Below are positions 35,682 to 45,597 of a DNA stretch of 64,000 bases, one piece after another; the first letter of the stretch is position 1, and each line of letters begins with the position of its first letter. The notes beneath the pieces were generated by a model. That model worked only from the letters and a program-made list of their open reading frames with translations. It made no database searches and had not been told where the DNA came from. Source of the stretch: Paramesorhizobium salinisoli (GTDB lineage: Bacteria > Pseudomonadota > Alphaproteobacteria > Rhizobiales > Rhizobiaceae); contig NZ_QOZG01000003.1 in NCBI RefSeq assembly GCF_003335045.1, positions 372,001 to 436,000 of the forward strand, read 5' to 3'. The position numbers and the translations under genes were made by a program.

Positions 35682-36430
35682 CGAATGCGCTCTCGATCAG
35701 CAATCTCGAAGTCGCCTTCGATCATTTCCGCGCGCTGAAAGGCGTGAGCATCGAGGTGGCGCGGGGGGAATCCTTTGGGTTGGTTGGTGAATCCGGATCC
35801 GGAAAATCAACGCTGCTGCGCGCCGTCGCGGGCCTTGCGCCGGTTCAATCCGGCGAGATCCGCATTGATGGCAAGCCACTCACCACGCCGCGCGACAAGG
35901 CCTTCTACCGCACCGTGCAGATGGTCTTCCAGGACCCCTACGGCTCGCTTCACCCACGCCAGACCATCGATCGCCTGCTGCTCGAACCGCTCGCAATTCA
36001 CGGCTTCAGCGATGGTGAACAGCGCATTGTCCGGGCGCTCGACGAGGTGGGCCTCGGCTCGGGGTTCCGCTTCCGTTATCCGCACCAGCTTTCCGGCGGC
36101 CAGCGCCAGCGCATAGCCATCGCCCGCGCGCTGATCGTCGAGCCCTCAATCCTTCTCCTCGACGAACCTACATCGGCCCTCGACGCCTCGGTGCAGGCCG
36201 AAGTTCTCAACCTGCTTGAACAGATCCGCCGCGACCGCAAGCTGACCTTCGTCATGGTCAGCCACGACCTCGCCGTCATCACCCATATGTGCGAACGGCT
36301 GGTCGTCATGCAGAACGGCGATATCGTCGAACAGCTCGATGCAGCTGATCTCGCGAGCGGCAAGGTCACTCAGGCCTATACCGATAATTTGATGCGGGCG
36401 AGCGAAGGGTTTCGGCGCACGATCGCCTAA
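35678..36430 (+). CDS. Peptide ABC transporter ATPase (DppF-like)
   Basis: The 250-aa ATPase has Walker A GESGSGKST, Q-loop FQDPYGSLHPR, signature LSGGQRQR, Walker B ILLLDEPTSALD and H-loop VSHDL. The Tyr-Gly-Ser-Leu-His-Pro phrase is typical of DppF/OppF. It is short because the C-terminal extension ends soon after the TDNLMRASEGF segment. It completes a dipeptidase plus importer operon of six genes. Confidence 0.92.
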   Translation: MTNALSISNLEVAFDHFRALKGVSIEVARGESFGLVGESGSGKSTLLRAVAGLAPVQSGEIRIDGKPLTTPRDKAFYRTVQMVFQDPYGSLHPRQTIDRLLLEPLAIHGFSDGEQRIVRALDEVGLGSGFRFRYPHQLSGGQRQRIAIARALIVEPSILLLDEPTSALDASVQAEVLNLLEQIRRDRKLTFVMVSHDLAVITHMCERLVVMQNGDIVEQLDAADLASGKVTQAYTDNLMRASEGFRRTIA

Positions 36431-36490
36431 AATCAAAGGCTTATGATGGGATTTTGACTCCATCTATCTTTAAATAGAAGCGCAAAGGCC

Positions 36491-38215
36491 TTAGCTCCCC
36501 GTCAGATCAAACTGCGCATCATGCAGGCGGCGATAAATCCCATCCGCAGCAATCAGGTCGCGGTGCTTGCCCTGTTTCGCCACGCCGGTTTCATCCACCA
36601 CGACGATTCGGTCGGCATTTCTGATCGTCGCCAGCCGGTGCGCGATGACGAGCGTGGTGCGTCCCGCCGAAAGCTCGGCAAGCGATTGCTGGATCGCCCG
36701 CTCGGTTTCGGTATCGAGCGCCGATGTCGCCTCGTCGAGAATGAGGATCGGCGGGTTCTTCAGGAACATCCGCGCGATCGCTAGGCGCTGCTTCTGCCCG
36801 CCCGACAGTTTCACGCCGCGCTCGCCGATAATGGTGTCATAGCCCTGGGGCAGGCCTGCGATCATCGTGTCGAGCCGCGCGCGCCGGGCCGCCGCCTCGA
36901 TCTCCCGGTCGCCCGCATCGAGCCGGCCATAGGCGATGTTCTCGCGGATCGAGCCGCCGAACAGGAACACATCCTGTTGCACGATGCCAATCTGGCTGCG
37001 CAGCGAGGCAAGCGTCATCCGGCGGATATCCACGCCGTCAATGGTTATTTCCCCCGCTTCGATCTCGTAGAAGCGCGGCAGGAGCGAACACAGCGTGGTC
37101 TTCCCCGCCCCGGACGGACCGACGAAAGCGACCGTCTCGCCCGCGCGGATGTCGAGATCGATATCGTGCAGCACTTTTCTGTCGGCGCTATAGCCGAAGG
37201 TGACGCCGCGATAGCGGATATCGCCGCTCAGACCCGAAACGGTGACGGCGTCAGGCACATCGACGATATCCGGCTCGGTATCCAGAAGCTCGGTGTAGCG
37301 GCGGAACCCGGCAATGCCCTTCGGATAGGTCTCGATGACCGAATTGATCTTCTCGACCGGCCGGATGAACACCCCGACCAGCAGCAGGAAGCTGATGAAG
37401 CCGCCATTGGTCAATTGACCGTGTAGCACAAACCACGTCCCCGCCAGCATGACGATGAGCTGCGTCAGCCGCATCGACATGTAGGAGAGCGAGGTGCTCG
37501 CCGCCATGATGCGATAGGCGTCGAGCTTGATCTCGCGGTAGCGGCTGTTGTCGCGCGCGAAGAGCCTGCGCTCATATTCCTCGTTGGCGAAGGCCTGCAC
37601 GACGCGCATGCCGCCGACATTCTCCTCGATGCGCACATTGAAATCGCCGATGCGGCCATAAAGCGATTGCCAGGTCTGCGTCATCCGCCCGCCATAGCGG
37701 CTGGTCAGCCACGCCACCAGCGGCACGACGGCGATGGTGATCAGCGCCAGATGCACATTGATCGTAAACATCAGCACGAAGGCGCCGAGGAAGGTCATGA
37801 GGGCGATGACGAGGTCTTCCGGCCCGTGATGCGCGACCTCGCCCACTTCCTCCAGATCCTTGGTGACACGGGCGATCAGATGACCGGTCTTGTTGTTGTC
37901 ATAAAAACGGAAGGAGAGTTTCTGCAGATGATCGAAGAGCTTGCGCCGCATCTCCGTCTCGATATTGATGCCAAGCATATGGCCCCAATAGGTCACGACC
38001 GCCATCAGCCCGGTGTTGACGAGATAGACCATGAGAAGCCCGGCGGACGCGAGCAGGATCAGCACCCAGTCCTGTCCCGGGAGGAGATGGTCGATGAACA
38101 GCTTGATGGCCATGGGAAAGCCGAGTTCGAGAAGCCCCGACAGCACCGCACAGCCAAAATCGAGCAGGAACAGGCCCTTGTAGGGCCTGTAATAGGAAAA
38201 GAACCGGCGGAGCAT
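36491..38215 (-). CDS. ABC-type exporter, fused membrane and ATPase domains
   Basis: The 574-aa half-transporter begins LRRFFSYYRPYKGLFLLDFG and has six helices. The ATPase has Walker A GPSGAGKTTL, Q-loop IVQQDVFLF, signature KLSGGQKQR and Walker B ILILDEATSALD, in the MsbA/multidrug group. It probably works as a homodimer moving lipid or drug-like compounds out. ATG 38215 has AGG 9 bases upstream; a TTG at 38260 overlapping the stop of the upstream reductase gene is possible. It may be cotranscribed with that iron-linked gene, so siderophore export is conceivable. Confidence 0.88.
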   Translation of the reverse strand: MLRRFFSYYRPYKGLFLLDFGCAVLSGLLELGFPMAIKLFIDHLLPGQDWVLILLASAGLLMVYLVNTGLMAVVTYWGHMLGINIETEMRRKLFDHLQKLSFRFYDNNKTGHLIARVTKDLEEVGEVAHHGPEDLVIALMTFLGAFVLMFTINVHLALITIAVVPLVAWLTSRYGGRMTQTWQSLYGRIGDFNVRIEENVGGMRVVQAFANEEYERRLFARDNSRYREIKLDAYRIMAASTSLSYMSMRLTQLIVMLAGTWFVLHGQLTNGGFISFLLLVGVFIRPVEKINSVIETYPKGIAGFRRYTELLDTEPDIVDVPDAVTVSGLSGDIRYRGVTFGYSADRKVLHDIDLDIRAGETVAFVGPSGAGKTTLCSLLPRFYEIEAGEITIDGVDIRRMTLASLRSQIGIVQQDVFLFGGSIRENIAYGRLDAGDREIEAAARRARLDTMIAGLPQGYDTIIGERGVKLSGGQKQRLAIARMFLKNPPILILDEATSALDTETERAIQQSLAELSAGRTTLVIAHRLATIRNADRIVVVDETGVAKQGKHRDLIAADGIYRRLHDAQFDLTGS

Positions 38216-38256
38216 ATAACTGACCTGATTTCTCTCCGACAGGGTATCGCCGGATA

Positions 38257-39360
38257 TCAATTGCTTTCTTCTTTGTCACGCCTTGCATTGTCGCCATCGA
38301 AGCCGTGGCGCCAATAGGCCACGACAAGATGATCCTGCCTGTCGAGCTTGCGCTCCTTGCGCAGGTAACTGCGGATAGCACGGAAAGCGGCGAATTCGCA
38401 GCCCGCCCAGGCAAATAGGCGCGTTCCCTCATCCGGAAATTCAACCGCTCGAACCGCATCGGCCAGAAGCGTGGTCGTTCCCGCTCCTTGCCCTTTACGG
38501 TGCAACCAGACGAGATCCACATCAGCGTCGGAGCGTAGCGCCTGCTCCTCGGCGGCGCTGTCCACCTCGACGCGCACCACAGCCTTCACATGGGCCGGAA
38601 GGTCTTCCAGAATACGGCCGATGGCTGGAATCGCCGTCTCGTCACCGGCCAGCAGATACCAGTCCGCCTCGCCGATGCTTCCACCGCCGGGCCCGGTCAT
38701 CCCCACCGGATCGCCCACGCCGGCATTGAGCGCAAAGGAAGAGCCCGGCGTCTCGTCCCCCTCATGAAGGACGATATCGATATCCACCTCGCCTTTCGCG
38801 ACGTCGATATTACGGATTGTATAGACACGGTTGGTAAGCTTCATCTCGCCATCCGGCCAGAGCGGCCGCCCGTCCTCGCCGGTAACAGGCCATTGCGGCG
38901 CGACCACGCCCTTCGGCGGAAAGAACAGGCGGACATGCAGCCCGCCACGCGCGAAACGCTCGAGATTCCTGCCGCGCAACGTCACCCGGCGCATATGTGG
39001 GGTCACATTTCGGGCGGACACGACGCGCATCTCGCGGAAATAAGGCAGCGGCGAGCCCACGGCACCGTCGCCGGTCCACACGATCCTCGGCGTCTCGTCA
39101 TGGGCAAATTCCAGCACATGCTCGGCCATGGCGTGCTTCATATAGGCAAGCCCGCTATCGTCCTCGCCTTCCGCATGGAAAGTCAAACTATCGCTGTCGG
39201 CCTCGATCATCGCACGCCCATAAGACAGCGCAATCTGGCCCCTCCCATCCGATCTTGAAATGTCAGCATATTCCGCGAAATGTTCGAGAAGCTTGCCCAT
39301 GATGAGGTCGGGTTTTGAAAGCGTAACGCGCGCGGTGGCGCTCAAACGGCTGTGCTGCAA
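38257..39360 (-). CDS. Siderophore-interacting protein (ferric-chelate reductase) with DUF2218 domain
   Basis: The 367-aa protein has an N-terminal DUF2218 domain (about 1-90, ATARVTLSKPDLIMGKLLEHFAEYAD). An FAD-binding barrel (VTPHMRRVTLRGRNL; TNRVYTIRNID) follows, then a SIP C-terminal NAD(P)H domain (YLLAGDETAIPAIGRILEDLP ... LFAWAGCEFAAFRAIRSYLRKE). Such proteins reduce Fe(III) in siderophores in the cytoplasm. TTG 39360 is taken as start because CGGGAG lies 6-7 bases upstream; TTG 39396 is weaker. A TGA-N9-TCA palindrome precedes it. Confidence 0.88.
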   Translation of the reverse strand: MQHSRLSATARVTLSKPDLIMGKLLEHFAEYADISRSDGRGQIALSYGRAMIEADSDSLTFHAEGEDDSGLAYMKHAMAEHVLEFAHDETPRIVWTGDGAVGSPLPYFREMRVVSARNVTPHMRRVTLRGRNLERFARGGLHVRLFFPPKGVVAPQWPVTGEDGRPLWPDGEMKLTNRVYTIRNIDVAKGEVDIDIVLHEGDETPGSSFALNAGVGDPVGMTGPGGGSIGEADWYLLAGDETAIPAIGRILEDLPAHVKAVVRVEVDSAAEEQALRSDADVDLVWLHRKGQGAGTTTLLADAVRAVEFPDEGTRLFAWAGCEFAAFRAIRSYLRKERKLDRQDHLVVAYWRHGFDGDNARRDKEESN

Positions 39361-39411
39361 GGCTAACTCCCGGAGATATCCCGATACGGTGCGCAAGGAT
39401 TAGCCCGATGT

Positions 39412-39434
39412 AACATGACAATACAAGTCATGTT
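39412..39434 (-). promoter_or_regulatory. Candidate iron-responsive operator (RirA type)
   Basis: AACATGAC (39412-39419) and GTCATGTT (39427-39434) form an 8-bp perfect inverted repeat with a 7-base spacer. It contains TGA-N9-TCA (39416-39430), the iron-responsive operator pattern of RirA in Hyphomicrobiales. It lies 52 bases before the siderophore-interacting protein start. Confidence 0.6.
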
Positions 39435-39458
39435 TTATCAATGCGAATGCTCTGCCTG

Positions 39459-40670
39459 TTACAAAGGCTTTACAGCCATCAGCATTGTCACCGGCAATGC
39501 CTGCCGCCAGACATCGAAACCACCCAGCGGCCCGGCCTGCGCCATCGAAAGCCGCGTCAGCTCGCCGCCGACTTGCTTCTGCCATTGAACCAGCATCGCC
39601 TCGCTCTGGATCGTCACCGCATTGGCGACGAAGCGCCCGCCGGGCTTGAGGCTCCGCCAGCAGGCTTCCGCCACGCCTTCATCCGTAAAGCCCCCGCCGA
39701 TGAAGACGGCATCCGGCGCTTCCAGCCCCTGCAGAGCGGCCGGCGCTTCTCCCCCGACGAGTTCGAGGCCGGGCACGCCGAGCGCCAGACGATTGCGCTC
39801 GATCATCGCCTGCCGTCCCGCATGCGCCTCGATGGCGATGGCGCGGCAGGTCGGATGCGCGCGCATCCATTCGATGCCGATGGAGCCGCAACCCGCTCCC
39901 ACGTCCCAAAGAAGCGCGCGCGGCATCGGCGCCAACCGGGCAAGCGTCGCGGCGCGCACGTCGCGCTTGGTCAACTGGCCGTCATTCTCGAAGGCGTCAT
40001 CCGGCAGTCCCGCCAACAGCGGATAGGCCATGGCCTCCGCCTCCCCCCGGCATTCGACCGCAAGGACATTCAAATCGGCGGCGCGCTCATGCGCCCAGCC
40101 ACTCGCGGTCCCCTCGAAGCGGCGCTCCCTTGGCCCGCCCAGATGCTCCAGAACGGTGAGCCTGCTTTCGCCAAACCCGCGCGCTTTCAAGAGCCTTGCC
40201 ATGTCAGCCGGCGTTTCCCCGTCATTGCTGAGGATCAACAGCCGATTGCCCGGCTGGATATGGGCATGGATGATCTCCAGCGGCCTGCCATGCACGCTCA
40301 AGAGGGTCACATCCTGCAATGGCCACGCCATGCGCGCTGCGGCAAGCGAGAACGAGGATGGAAACGGCAGGATGCGCATCTCCTGCACCGGGATATGGCG
40401 CGTCAGCGTCGCACCCATGCCGTAGAACAAGGGATCGCCGCTCGCCAGCACCACGACCGCCTCGCCACGATGCGACGCGATCATGTCGATGCCCAGGGAA
40501 AAGGGCGTCGGCCAGGGAACCCGTGTTCCCCTTATGCCGTCATCGAGAAAATCGAGATGCCGCCTCCCGCCGAAGATGACCACGGCGGCGGCAAGAGCTT
40601 CTCGCGCGGCGCGGCCCAATCCCTCGACGCCATCTTCCCCGATGCCGATAATCGTCAGCCATGGCGTCAT
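39459..40670 (-). CDS. cobL: Precorrin-6Y C5,15-methyltransferase (decarboxylating)
   Basis: The 403-aa bifunctional enzyme methylates C5 and C15 and decarboxylates the C12 acetate in aerobic cobalamin synthesis. The N-terminal tetrapyrrole methylase (CbiE-like) has [14 protein letters not shown] and [12 protein letters not shown]. The C-terminal CbiT-like domain has [18 protein letters not shown], the SAM-binding loop. ATG 40670 has GGAAG upstream. It is divergent from cobG across 106 bases. Confidence 0.93.
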   Translation of the reverse strand: MTPWLTIIGIGEDGVEGLGRAAREALAAAVVIFGGRRHLDFLDDGIRGTRVPWPTPFSLGIDMIASHRGEAVVVLASGDPLFYGMGATLTRHIPVQEMRILPFPSSFSLAAARMAWPLQDVTLLSVHGRPLEIIHAHIQPGNRLLILSNDGETPADMARLLKARGFGESRLTVLEHLGGPRERRFEGTASGWAHERAADLNVLAVECRGEAEAMAYPLLAGLPDDAFENDGQLTKRDVRAATLARLAPMPRALLWDVGAGCGSIGIEWMRAHPTCRAIAIEAHAGRQAMIERNRLALGVPGLELVGGEAPAALQGLEAPDAVFIGGGFTDEGVAEACWRSLKPGGRFVANAVTIQSEAMLVQWQKQVGGELTRLSMAQAGPLGGFDVWRQALPVTMLMAVKPL

Positions 40671-40776
40671 GTCGCTTCCAGACCTTGCCCGTTGTTTTGT
40701 TTCGGATAGACGTTGATTTGTCGTTGATACGGTTTGGCTGTGGCGAGGGCAAGCGGGGCGGCGTATAAAGGCCCGG

Positions 40777-42147
40777 ATGGAATTTCGAATGAAGAATAGC
40801 ACCGTGCAAAATATCGCACCCAAAGCCGATAGAGCACAAAGGCGATCCGCCTGCCCCGGCCTTTTCCGCATGAATCAGGCGGCGGACGGACATATCTGCC
40901 GCGTCAAGCTCTCCTGCGGCCGGCTTGTCGCGGATCAGGCGCGGACAATCTCCGATGTCGCGGATAGATATGGCAACGGCATCGTCGAGATCACCAATCG
41001 CGCCAATCTGCAACTGCGTGGGATTGACGAAAACGATTCCGATCAGGTGATTATGGCGCTTACGGGAGCCGGTCTCGGCCCTCTCGTCCCCGAGGGCGAC
41101 GACGTCCGCAATGTCATGGTCAATCCGACCGCCGGTATCGACGAGGCCCAGACCTTCGACACCATCCCGCTTGCCGAACGATTGCTGGAAACACTGCAGA
41201 TAACACCAGCCTACTATGCACTTTCGCCGAAATTCTCTCTCCTCCTCGATGGCGGCGAGGCCTGCGCCATAGTCCGGCACACCAGCGATATCTGGCTTGC
41301 GGCGACACAGGATGGCGAACACTTCGCCTTCGGCCTCGCCTCCTGCCCTCCGGTTGCGGTGGACGATCAGCCCGCCCTCGGCATGGTCGCTGCCGAAAAT
41401 TCCACTGCGCTCGTCACCAGCCTCCTCGATCTCTTCCTGGAATTGAGCGCAGAACGAGCGGGCGTCGCTCGCATGAAGCATCTTCTGGCTGAAATGCCGG
41501 TATCGGACATTCTCGAAAGGCTCCGCCTTCGCCTGGCTTTCCCGGTGGAACACGCGTCAGACTGGCGCCGCGCCGCGCCGCGCCCTTTCGCGCATTTGGG
41601 CAGCCATCGCCAGCGACAGCAAGGTTTCGCCTATGCCGGTGCAGCCGCACCGCTCGGACGGCTTACCCCGGAGAACCTGCGCGCGCTGGCCGATCTCGCC
41701 ACCGAAGCCAATGGCGGACAGATCCGGCTGACCCCATGGCAAAGCGTACTTCTGCCCGATCTCACTACCGACCGCGCCGACGATATTCTCAGGCGGATGC
41801 ATCCCATCGGCCTCGCCAGCGATCCCGCCGATCCGCTTGCCTCGATGATCGCCTGCTCCGGCTCGAATGGCTGCGCCTCTGCATTTGCCGACACCCAGGC
41901 CGATGGCGCAAAGCTGGCGAAACTATTGAAGAACGGCAAGGCAGCGCCGGTTCACCTGACCGGCTGCGCCAAATCCTGCGCCTCCATCCGCCCTGCCCCG
42001 GCCACGCTGGTCGCCGTGTCGCCCGGGCGTTATGACCTCTTTTTGCGCGCCACGGCTGGACCATCGCGCTTTGGACGGCTATTGGCGGCGAACATCACAA
42101 TCGAGGAAGCGGGGCGCTTGCTGGACAAGCGTCTATCCCCTTCCTGA
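40777..42147 (+). CDS. cobG: Precorrin-3B synthase
   Basis: The 456-aa nitrite/sulfite-reductase-fold enzyme oxidises precorrin-3A with O2 to precorrin-3B, marking the aerobic pathway. Two half-domains are visible ([23 protein letters not shown] at the start; [14 protein letters not shown] later). Fe-S ligands lie in ACSGSNGC and HLTGCAKSC. It leads cobG-cobH-cobI-cobJ. ATG 40792 (MKNSTV) is an alternative start. Confidence 0.92.
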   Translation: MEFRMKNSTVQNIAPKADRAQRRSACPGLFRMNQAADGHICRVKLSCGRLVADQARTISDVADRYGNGIVEITNRANLQLRGIDENDSDQVIMALTGAGLGPLVPEGDDVRNVMVNPTAGIDEAQTFDTIPLAERLLETLQITPAYYALSPKFSLLLDGGEACAIVRHTSDIWLAATQDGEHFAFGLASCPPVAVDDQPALGMVAAENSTALVTSLLDLFLELSAERAGVARMKHLLAEMPVSDILERLRLRLAFPVEHASDWRRAAPRPFAHLGSHRQRQQGFAYAGAAAPLGRLTPENLRALADLATEANGGQIRLTPWQSVLLPDLTTDRADDILRRMHPIGLASDPADPLASMIACSGSNGCASAFADTQADGAKLAKLLKNGKAAPVHLTGCAKSCASIRPAPATLVAVSPGRYDLFLRATAGPSRFGRLLAANITIEEAGRLLDKRLSPS

Positions 42148-42170
42148 CAAAAAACATGCCGGGAGCGCCC

Positions 42171-42797
42171 ATGCTTGACTACATCAAAGACGGCCAGCAG
42201 ATCTATGACCGTTCCTTCTCGATCATCCGCGCCGAAGCGGACCTTTCCCGCATTCCCGCAGATCTGGAAAAGCTCGCCGTGCGTGTCGCCCATGCGAGCG
42301 GCATGGTGGACGTGGTCGATGATCTGATCTTCTCGCAAGGCGCGGGCGAAGCCGGGCGGAAAGCGCTCGCCGCCGGGGCTTCGATCCTCTGTGATGCGCG
42401 CATGGTGGCCGAGGGCGTCACGCGCGCGCGCCTGCCCGCCGGTAACGAGGTCATCTGCACGCTTTCTGATCCTTCCGTGCCGCAATTGGCGAAAGAGCTT
42501 GGCAATACCCGCTCCGCCGTCGCACTCGAACTCTGGCGGCCCTATCTGGCAGGCAGTGTTGTCGCCATCGGCAATGCGCCGACGGCGCTGTTCCGCCTGC
42601 TCGAAATGCTCGATGAAGGCGCGCCGAAACCGGCGCTGATCCTCGGCTTCCCCGTCGGCTTCGTCGGCGCGGCGGAATCGAAGGATGCGCTTGCCGAAGA
42701 CAGCCGTGGCGTTCCCTTCGTCATCGTACGCGGACGGCGCGGCGGCAGCGCCATGGCGGCGGCCGCGATCAATGCGCTTGCCACGGAGCGCGAATGA
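42171..42797 (+). CDS. cobH: Precorrin-8X methylmutase
   Basis: The 208-aa enzyme moves the C11 methyl to C12, giving hydrogenobyrinate. Family motifs are [39 protein letters not shown] with the catalytic His, and [23 protein letters not shown] 42171 is chosen because GGGAG lies just upstream; ATG 42156 is possible. It overlaps cobI by four bases. Confidence 0.95.
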   Translation: MLDYIKDGQQIYDRSFSIIRAEADLSRIPADLEKLAVRVAHASGMVDVVDDLIFSQGAGEAGRKALAAGASILCDARMVAEGVTRARLPAGNEVICTLSDPSVPQLAKELGNTRSAVALELWRPYLAGSVVAIGNAPTALFRLLEMLDEGAPKPALILGFPVGFVGAAESKDALAEDSRGVPFVIVRGRRGGSAMAAAAINALATERE

Positions 42798-43528
42798 TGG
42801 CCAGACCCGGACGGCTTTTCGGTCTGGGCGTCGGCCCCGGCGACCCTGAACTCATCACGCTGAAGGCCCTGAAACGCCTGAAGGCTGCACCGGTCGTGGC
42901 CTATCACGCGGCCAAGGGCAAGAAGGGCAACGCGCTGTCGATCGTCGAGGAATATCTGTCGCCGGAGCAGATCCTGGTGCCGCTCGTCTATCCCGTGACC
43001 ACGGAGAAGCTGCCGCCGCATATGAATTACGAAGAAATCGTCAGCGATTTCTATGCCGAGATATCAGGCACGCTTGCCGCTCATCTCGACAGCGGCCGCG
43101 ATGTCGCTGTGATCGCGGAGGGCGATCCGCTTTTCTACGGCTCCTTCATGTATATTCATGACCGGCTGGCGCATCGCTACGAGACCGAGGTGGTGCCGGG
43201 CGTCTGCTCGTTTCTCGGTGCCGCCGCCGTCCTCGGTGCGCCGGTCGCCTATCGCAACCAGACGCTCACCATTCTATCCGGCGTTCTCGACGCCGGCGAG
43301 TTAAAGCGTCGTCTTGCCGATACGGAAGCCGCGGTCATCATGAAGCTCGGCCAGAATTTTTGTAAGGTGCGCGGCGTTCTGGAGGGACTTGGTCTGATCG
43401 ACCGCGCGCTCTACGTCGAGCGGGCCACGATGGCAGCGCAGCGTATCCTGCCGCTCGCCGAAGTGGACCCGGATAAATCGCCCTATTTCTCGCTGATCCT
43501 CGTGCCCGGCCAGAAGTGGAACGGCTGA
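42794..43528 (+). CDS. cobI: Precorrin-2 C20-methyltransferase
   Basis: The 244-aa SAM-dependent tetrapyrrole methylase has [25 protein letters not shown] at the N-terminus, then [22 protein letters not shown] and [18 protein letters not shown]. It methylates precorrin-2 at C20. Starts overlap with the cobH stop (ATGA), and its own stop overlaps the cobJ ATG (TGATG). Confidence 0.95.
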   Translation: MMARPGRLFGLGVGPGDPELITLKALKRLKAAPVVAYHAAKGKKGNALSIVEEYLSPEQILVPLVYPVTTEKLPPHMNYEEIVSDFYAEISGTLAAHLDSGRDVAVIAEGDPLFYGSFMYIHDRLAHRYETEVVPGVCSFLGAAAVLGAPVAYRNQTLTILSGVLDAGELKRRLADTEAAVIMKLGQNFCKVRGVLEGLGLIDRALYVERATMAAQRILPLAEVDPDKSPYFSLILVPGQKWNG

Positions 43529-44946
43529 TGCATCGCGAAGAGATCGCCCGCCCCGCCATATTGGTGTTGGGCGAAAACAGCATCGAAACCGCCGAACGCA
43601 TCAGGTCGGCTCTTGGCGAAGCGGACATTTTCGGGCTTCAGTCGCGCGTCGAAAAGGCGGATATCCCGTTTTCGGATTTCGGCGGCGCGCTGCGCGACCT
43701 CTATGAGGCTGGGCGTCCAATCATCGCCATCTGCGCCGCAGGCATCGTCATACGGGCGCTGGCGCGGCTTCTGGAGGACAAGCGGGCGGAACCGCCTGTC
43801 CTGGCCGTCGCGGAAGACGGCAGCGCCGTGGTGCCGCTCCTGGGGGGCTTGAGCGGCGTCAACGATCTGGCGCGGCGCATCGCCGCCGCATTCAATGTTG
43901 TCCCCGCCATCACCACGACAGGGGAACTGCGCTTCGGCACCAATCTGCTGCATCCCCCCGCAGGCTATACGCTGGCTAATCCCGAGGCCGGCAAGAAATT
44001 CATCTCCGATCTCCTGTCAGGTGAAAAGGTGAGACTCGTCGGGGACGCGCCATGGATATCCAACGCAAGATTGCCGTTTGATCCGGACGCCACGCTGACC
44101 ATCACCGTGACCGATGAAAGCCGCGAGCCGGAGGCCGACGAACTTCTCTATCTCGTCTCGACAGGCCACAAGCGCGGTCGGCTCGCCGTGATTGGGCTCG
44201 GGCCGGGCGATCCCCTCCTGATGCCCCCCGCCGTTCGCCAGGAGCTTCAGCGCGCCGAGGATATTCTGGGTTACGAGACCTATGTGCGCATGGCCGGTCC
44301 CTTCAGGCCGGATCAGGTGCAGCATATGACAGACAACCGCGAGGAGATGCATCGCGCGCGCCATGCTTTCGAACTGGCGGCCTCCGGCCGTTCGGTCGCG
44401 ATGGTCTCGTCGGGCGATCCCGGCATCTTCGCCATGGCGGCGGCGGTCCTGGAAGCGCTGCATGAATCCGGCGATCCCGCATGGCATGGCGTCGAGCTTG
44501 TGATTCTCCCCGGCATATCCGCCGCAATGGCCGCCGCCGCCCGTATCGGCGCGCCGCTCGGCCATGATTTCTGCATTCTGTCCCTCTCCGACAATCTGAA
44601 GCCCTGGTCCGTCATCGAGCAGCGGCTCGACCTTGCCGCGCGCGCCGATTTCGCCATGGCGTTCTATAATCCGATCTCCAAGGCCCGCCCCTGGCAACTC
44701 GGACAGGCGCTCGACATCATCCGCAGGTATCGCGAGCCGCAGACGCCTGTCGTACTCGGACGCGATGTCGGCAGACCGGGTGAAAAGGTTTCGGCAACGA
44801 GCCTGGGCGAATTGACGCCCGATCAGGTCGACATGCGCACCGTCGTCATCATCGGCTCATCGACGACGCAGCGCTTTGGTAGGAACGATGGCAGCGAGTG
44901 GGTCTATACGCCGCGCTGGTACGGCGAAGGCCGCCCAACGTCCTGA
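43528..44946 (+). CDS. cobJ: CbiG-like domain fused to precorrin-3B C17-methyltransferase
   Basis: The protein has 472 residues, roughly twice a lone CobJ. Residues of about 10-130 match a CbiG N-terminal domain (IIAICAAGIVIRALARLLEDKR, AVAEDGSAVVPLLGGLSGVNDLARRIA), followed by a linker. From about residue 218 it is a tetrapyrrole methylase (GRLAVIGLGPGDPLLMPPAV; VSSGDPGIFAMAAAV; GISAAMAAAARIGAPLGHDFCILSLSD). CobJ methylates C17 with ring contraction. The CbiG part may act on the lactone, as CbiG opens it in the anaerobic route; that is inference. ATG 43528 is coupled to cobI. Confidence 0.9.
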   Translation: MHREEIARPAILVLGENSIETAERIRSALGEADIFGLQSRVEKADIPFSDFGGALRDLYEAGRPIIAICAAGIVIRALARLLEDKRAEPPVLAVAEDGSAVVPLLGGLSGVNDLARRIAAAFNVVPAITTTGELRFGTNLLHPPAGYTLANPEAGKKFISDLLSGEKVRLVGDAPWISNARLPFDPDATLTITVTDESREPEADELLYLVSTGHKRGRLAVIGLGPGDPLLMPPAVRQELQRAEDILGYETYVRMAGPFRPDQVQHMTDNREEMHRARHAFELAASGRSVAMVSSGDPGIFAMAAAVLEALHESGDPAWHGVELVILPGISAAMAAAARIGAPLGHDFCILSLSDNLKPWSVIEQRLDLAARADFAMAFYNPISKARPWQLGQALDIIRRYREPQTPVVLGRDVGRPGEKVSATSLGELTPDQVDMRTVVIIGSSTTQRFGRNDGSEWVYTPRWYGEGRPTS

Positions 44947-44976
44947 AAATCATGAAGTCATGCTTCAGAAACAGCA

Positions 44977-45003
44977 AAAAGGCGGGACTTCGTCCCGCCT
45001 TTT
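44977..45003 (+). terminator. Rho-independent terminator after cobJ
   Basis: GGCGGGAC (44981-44988) and GTCCCGCC (44992-44999) pair around TTC, with A-run before and TTTT after. It closes the cobG-J transcript and could serve the convergent lipoprotein gene. Confidence 0.88.
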
Positions 45004-45030
45004 CCCAAATCTCACTAAAAAACAGCCGTT

Positions 45031-45483
45031 TTAGCTGTTCTTTTTCTTCTTGTTCATAGCCGGCTTGGCCGCCGGAGCCATATCGCGCTTGCGCGCGGCT
45101 TCCTCGGCTGCAGCCTGGTCGGCGCTCTTCGGCGAGGTATCGACGACCGAGCGCACAGTTCCGCTCGAGCTGACCGTGCAGAGCGCAGTGCGCAAATCGA
45201 CCTTCAGGCTGACCGCCGTGTTGTCGCCTGCCGAGCGTGAATCGACGGCTGAGATAGCGCTTTCCGGCAGGAAATATTTGTCGGCCGCCGCCGCAATGCA
45301 GGGACGGGCAAGTTCCGGATCTACCTGCGTGCGCAACGGCTGCGGCATGAAACGTGGCAAGGGATTGATCGTCGGCCTCGAAGACGTGGAAGACGGCTCC
45401 CCCGACGTAATCGCGCAGGCCCCAAGCGGCGCCAGCATGGTTAACAGGAGAATACGTGTCCCGGTCCGGACGCAAGCACGCAT
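45031..45483 (-). CDS. Putative lipoprotein, unknown function
   Basis: The 150-aa protein has a lipoprotein signal sequence with lipobox LGAC at about 20-23. The mature part is Ser/Pro-rich, then a small domain with two Cys (ARPCIAAAADKYFLP, DLRTALCTVSSSG) and a Lys-rich tail NKKKKNS. It looks like a short envelope protein of the Hyphomicrobiales with no assigned role. GAGG lies 8 bases before ATG 45483. Confidence 0.7.
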   Translation of the reverse strand: MRACVRTGTRILLLTMLAPLGACAITSGEPSSTSSRPTINPLPRFMPQPLRTQVDPELARPCIAAAADKYFLPESAISAVDSRSAGDNTAVSLKVDLRTALCTVSSSGTVRSVVDTSPKSADQAAAEEAARKRDMAPAAKPAMNKKKKNS

Positions 45484-45597
45484 GGCTTAAACCTCATAAG
45501 CGATGGAAATTGATATAAGCCCGGAAACTATTCGGTTTTCCCCGATTGTCGAGTGGTGTGGCAGCCACAGGAGAAGATTTTCGAATCACTCCACAAC

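Noticed and set aside
40671-40776. Possible cobalamin riboswitch between cobL and cobG
   Set aside because: The gap is only 106 bases and I see no B12-box-like sequence; the element normally needs about 200 nt.
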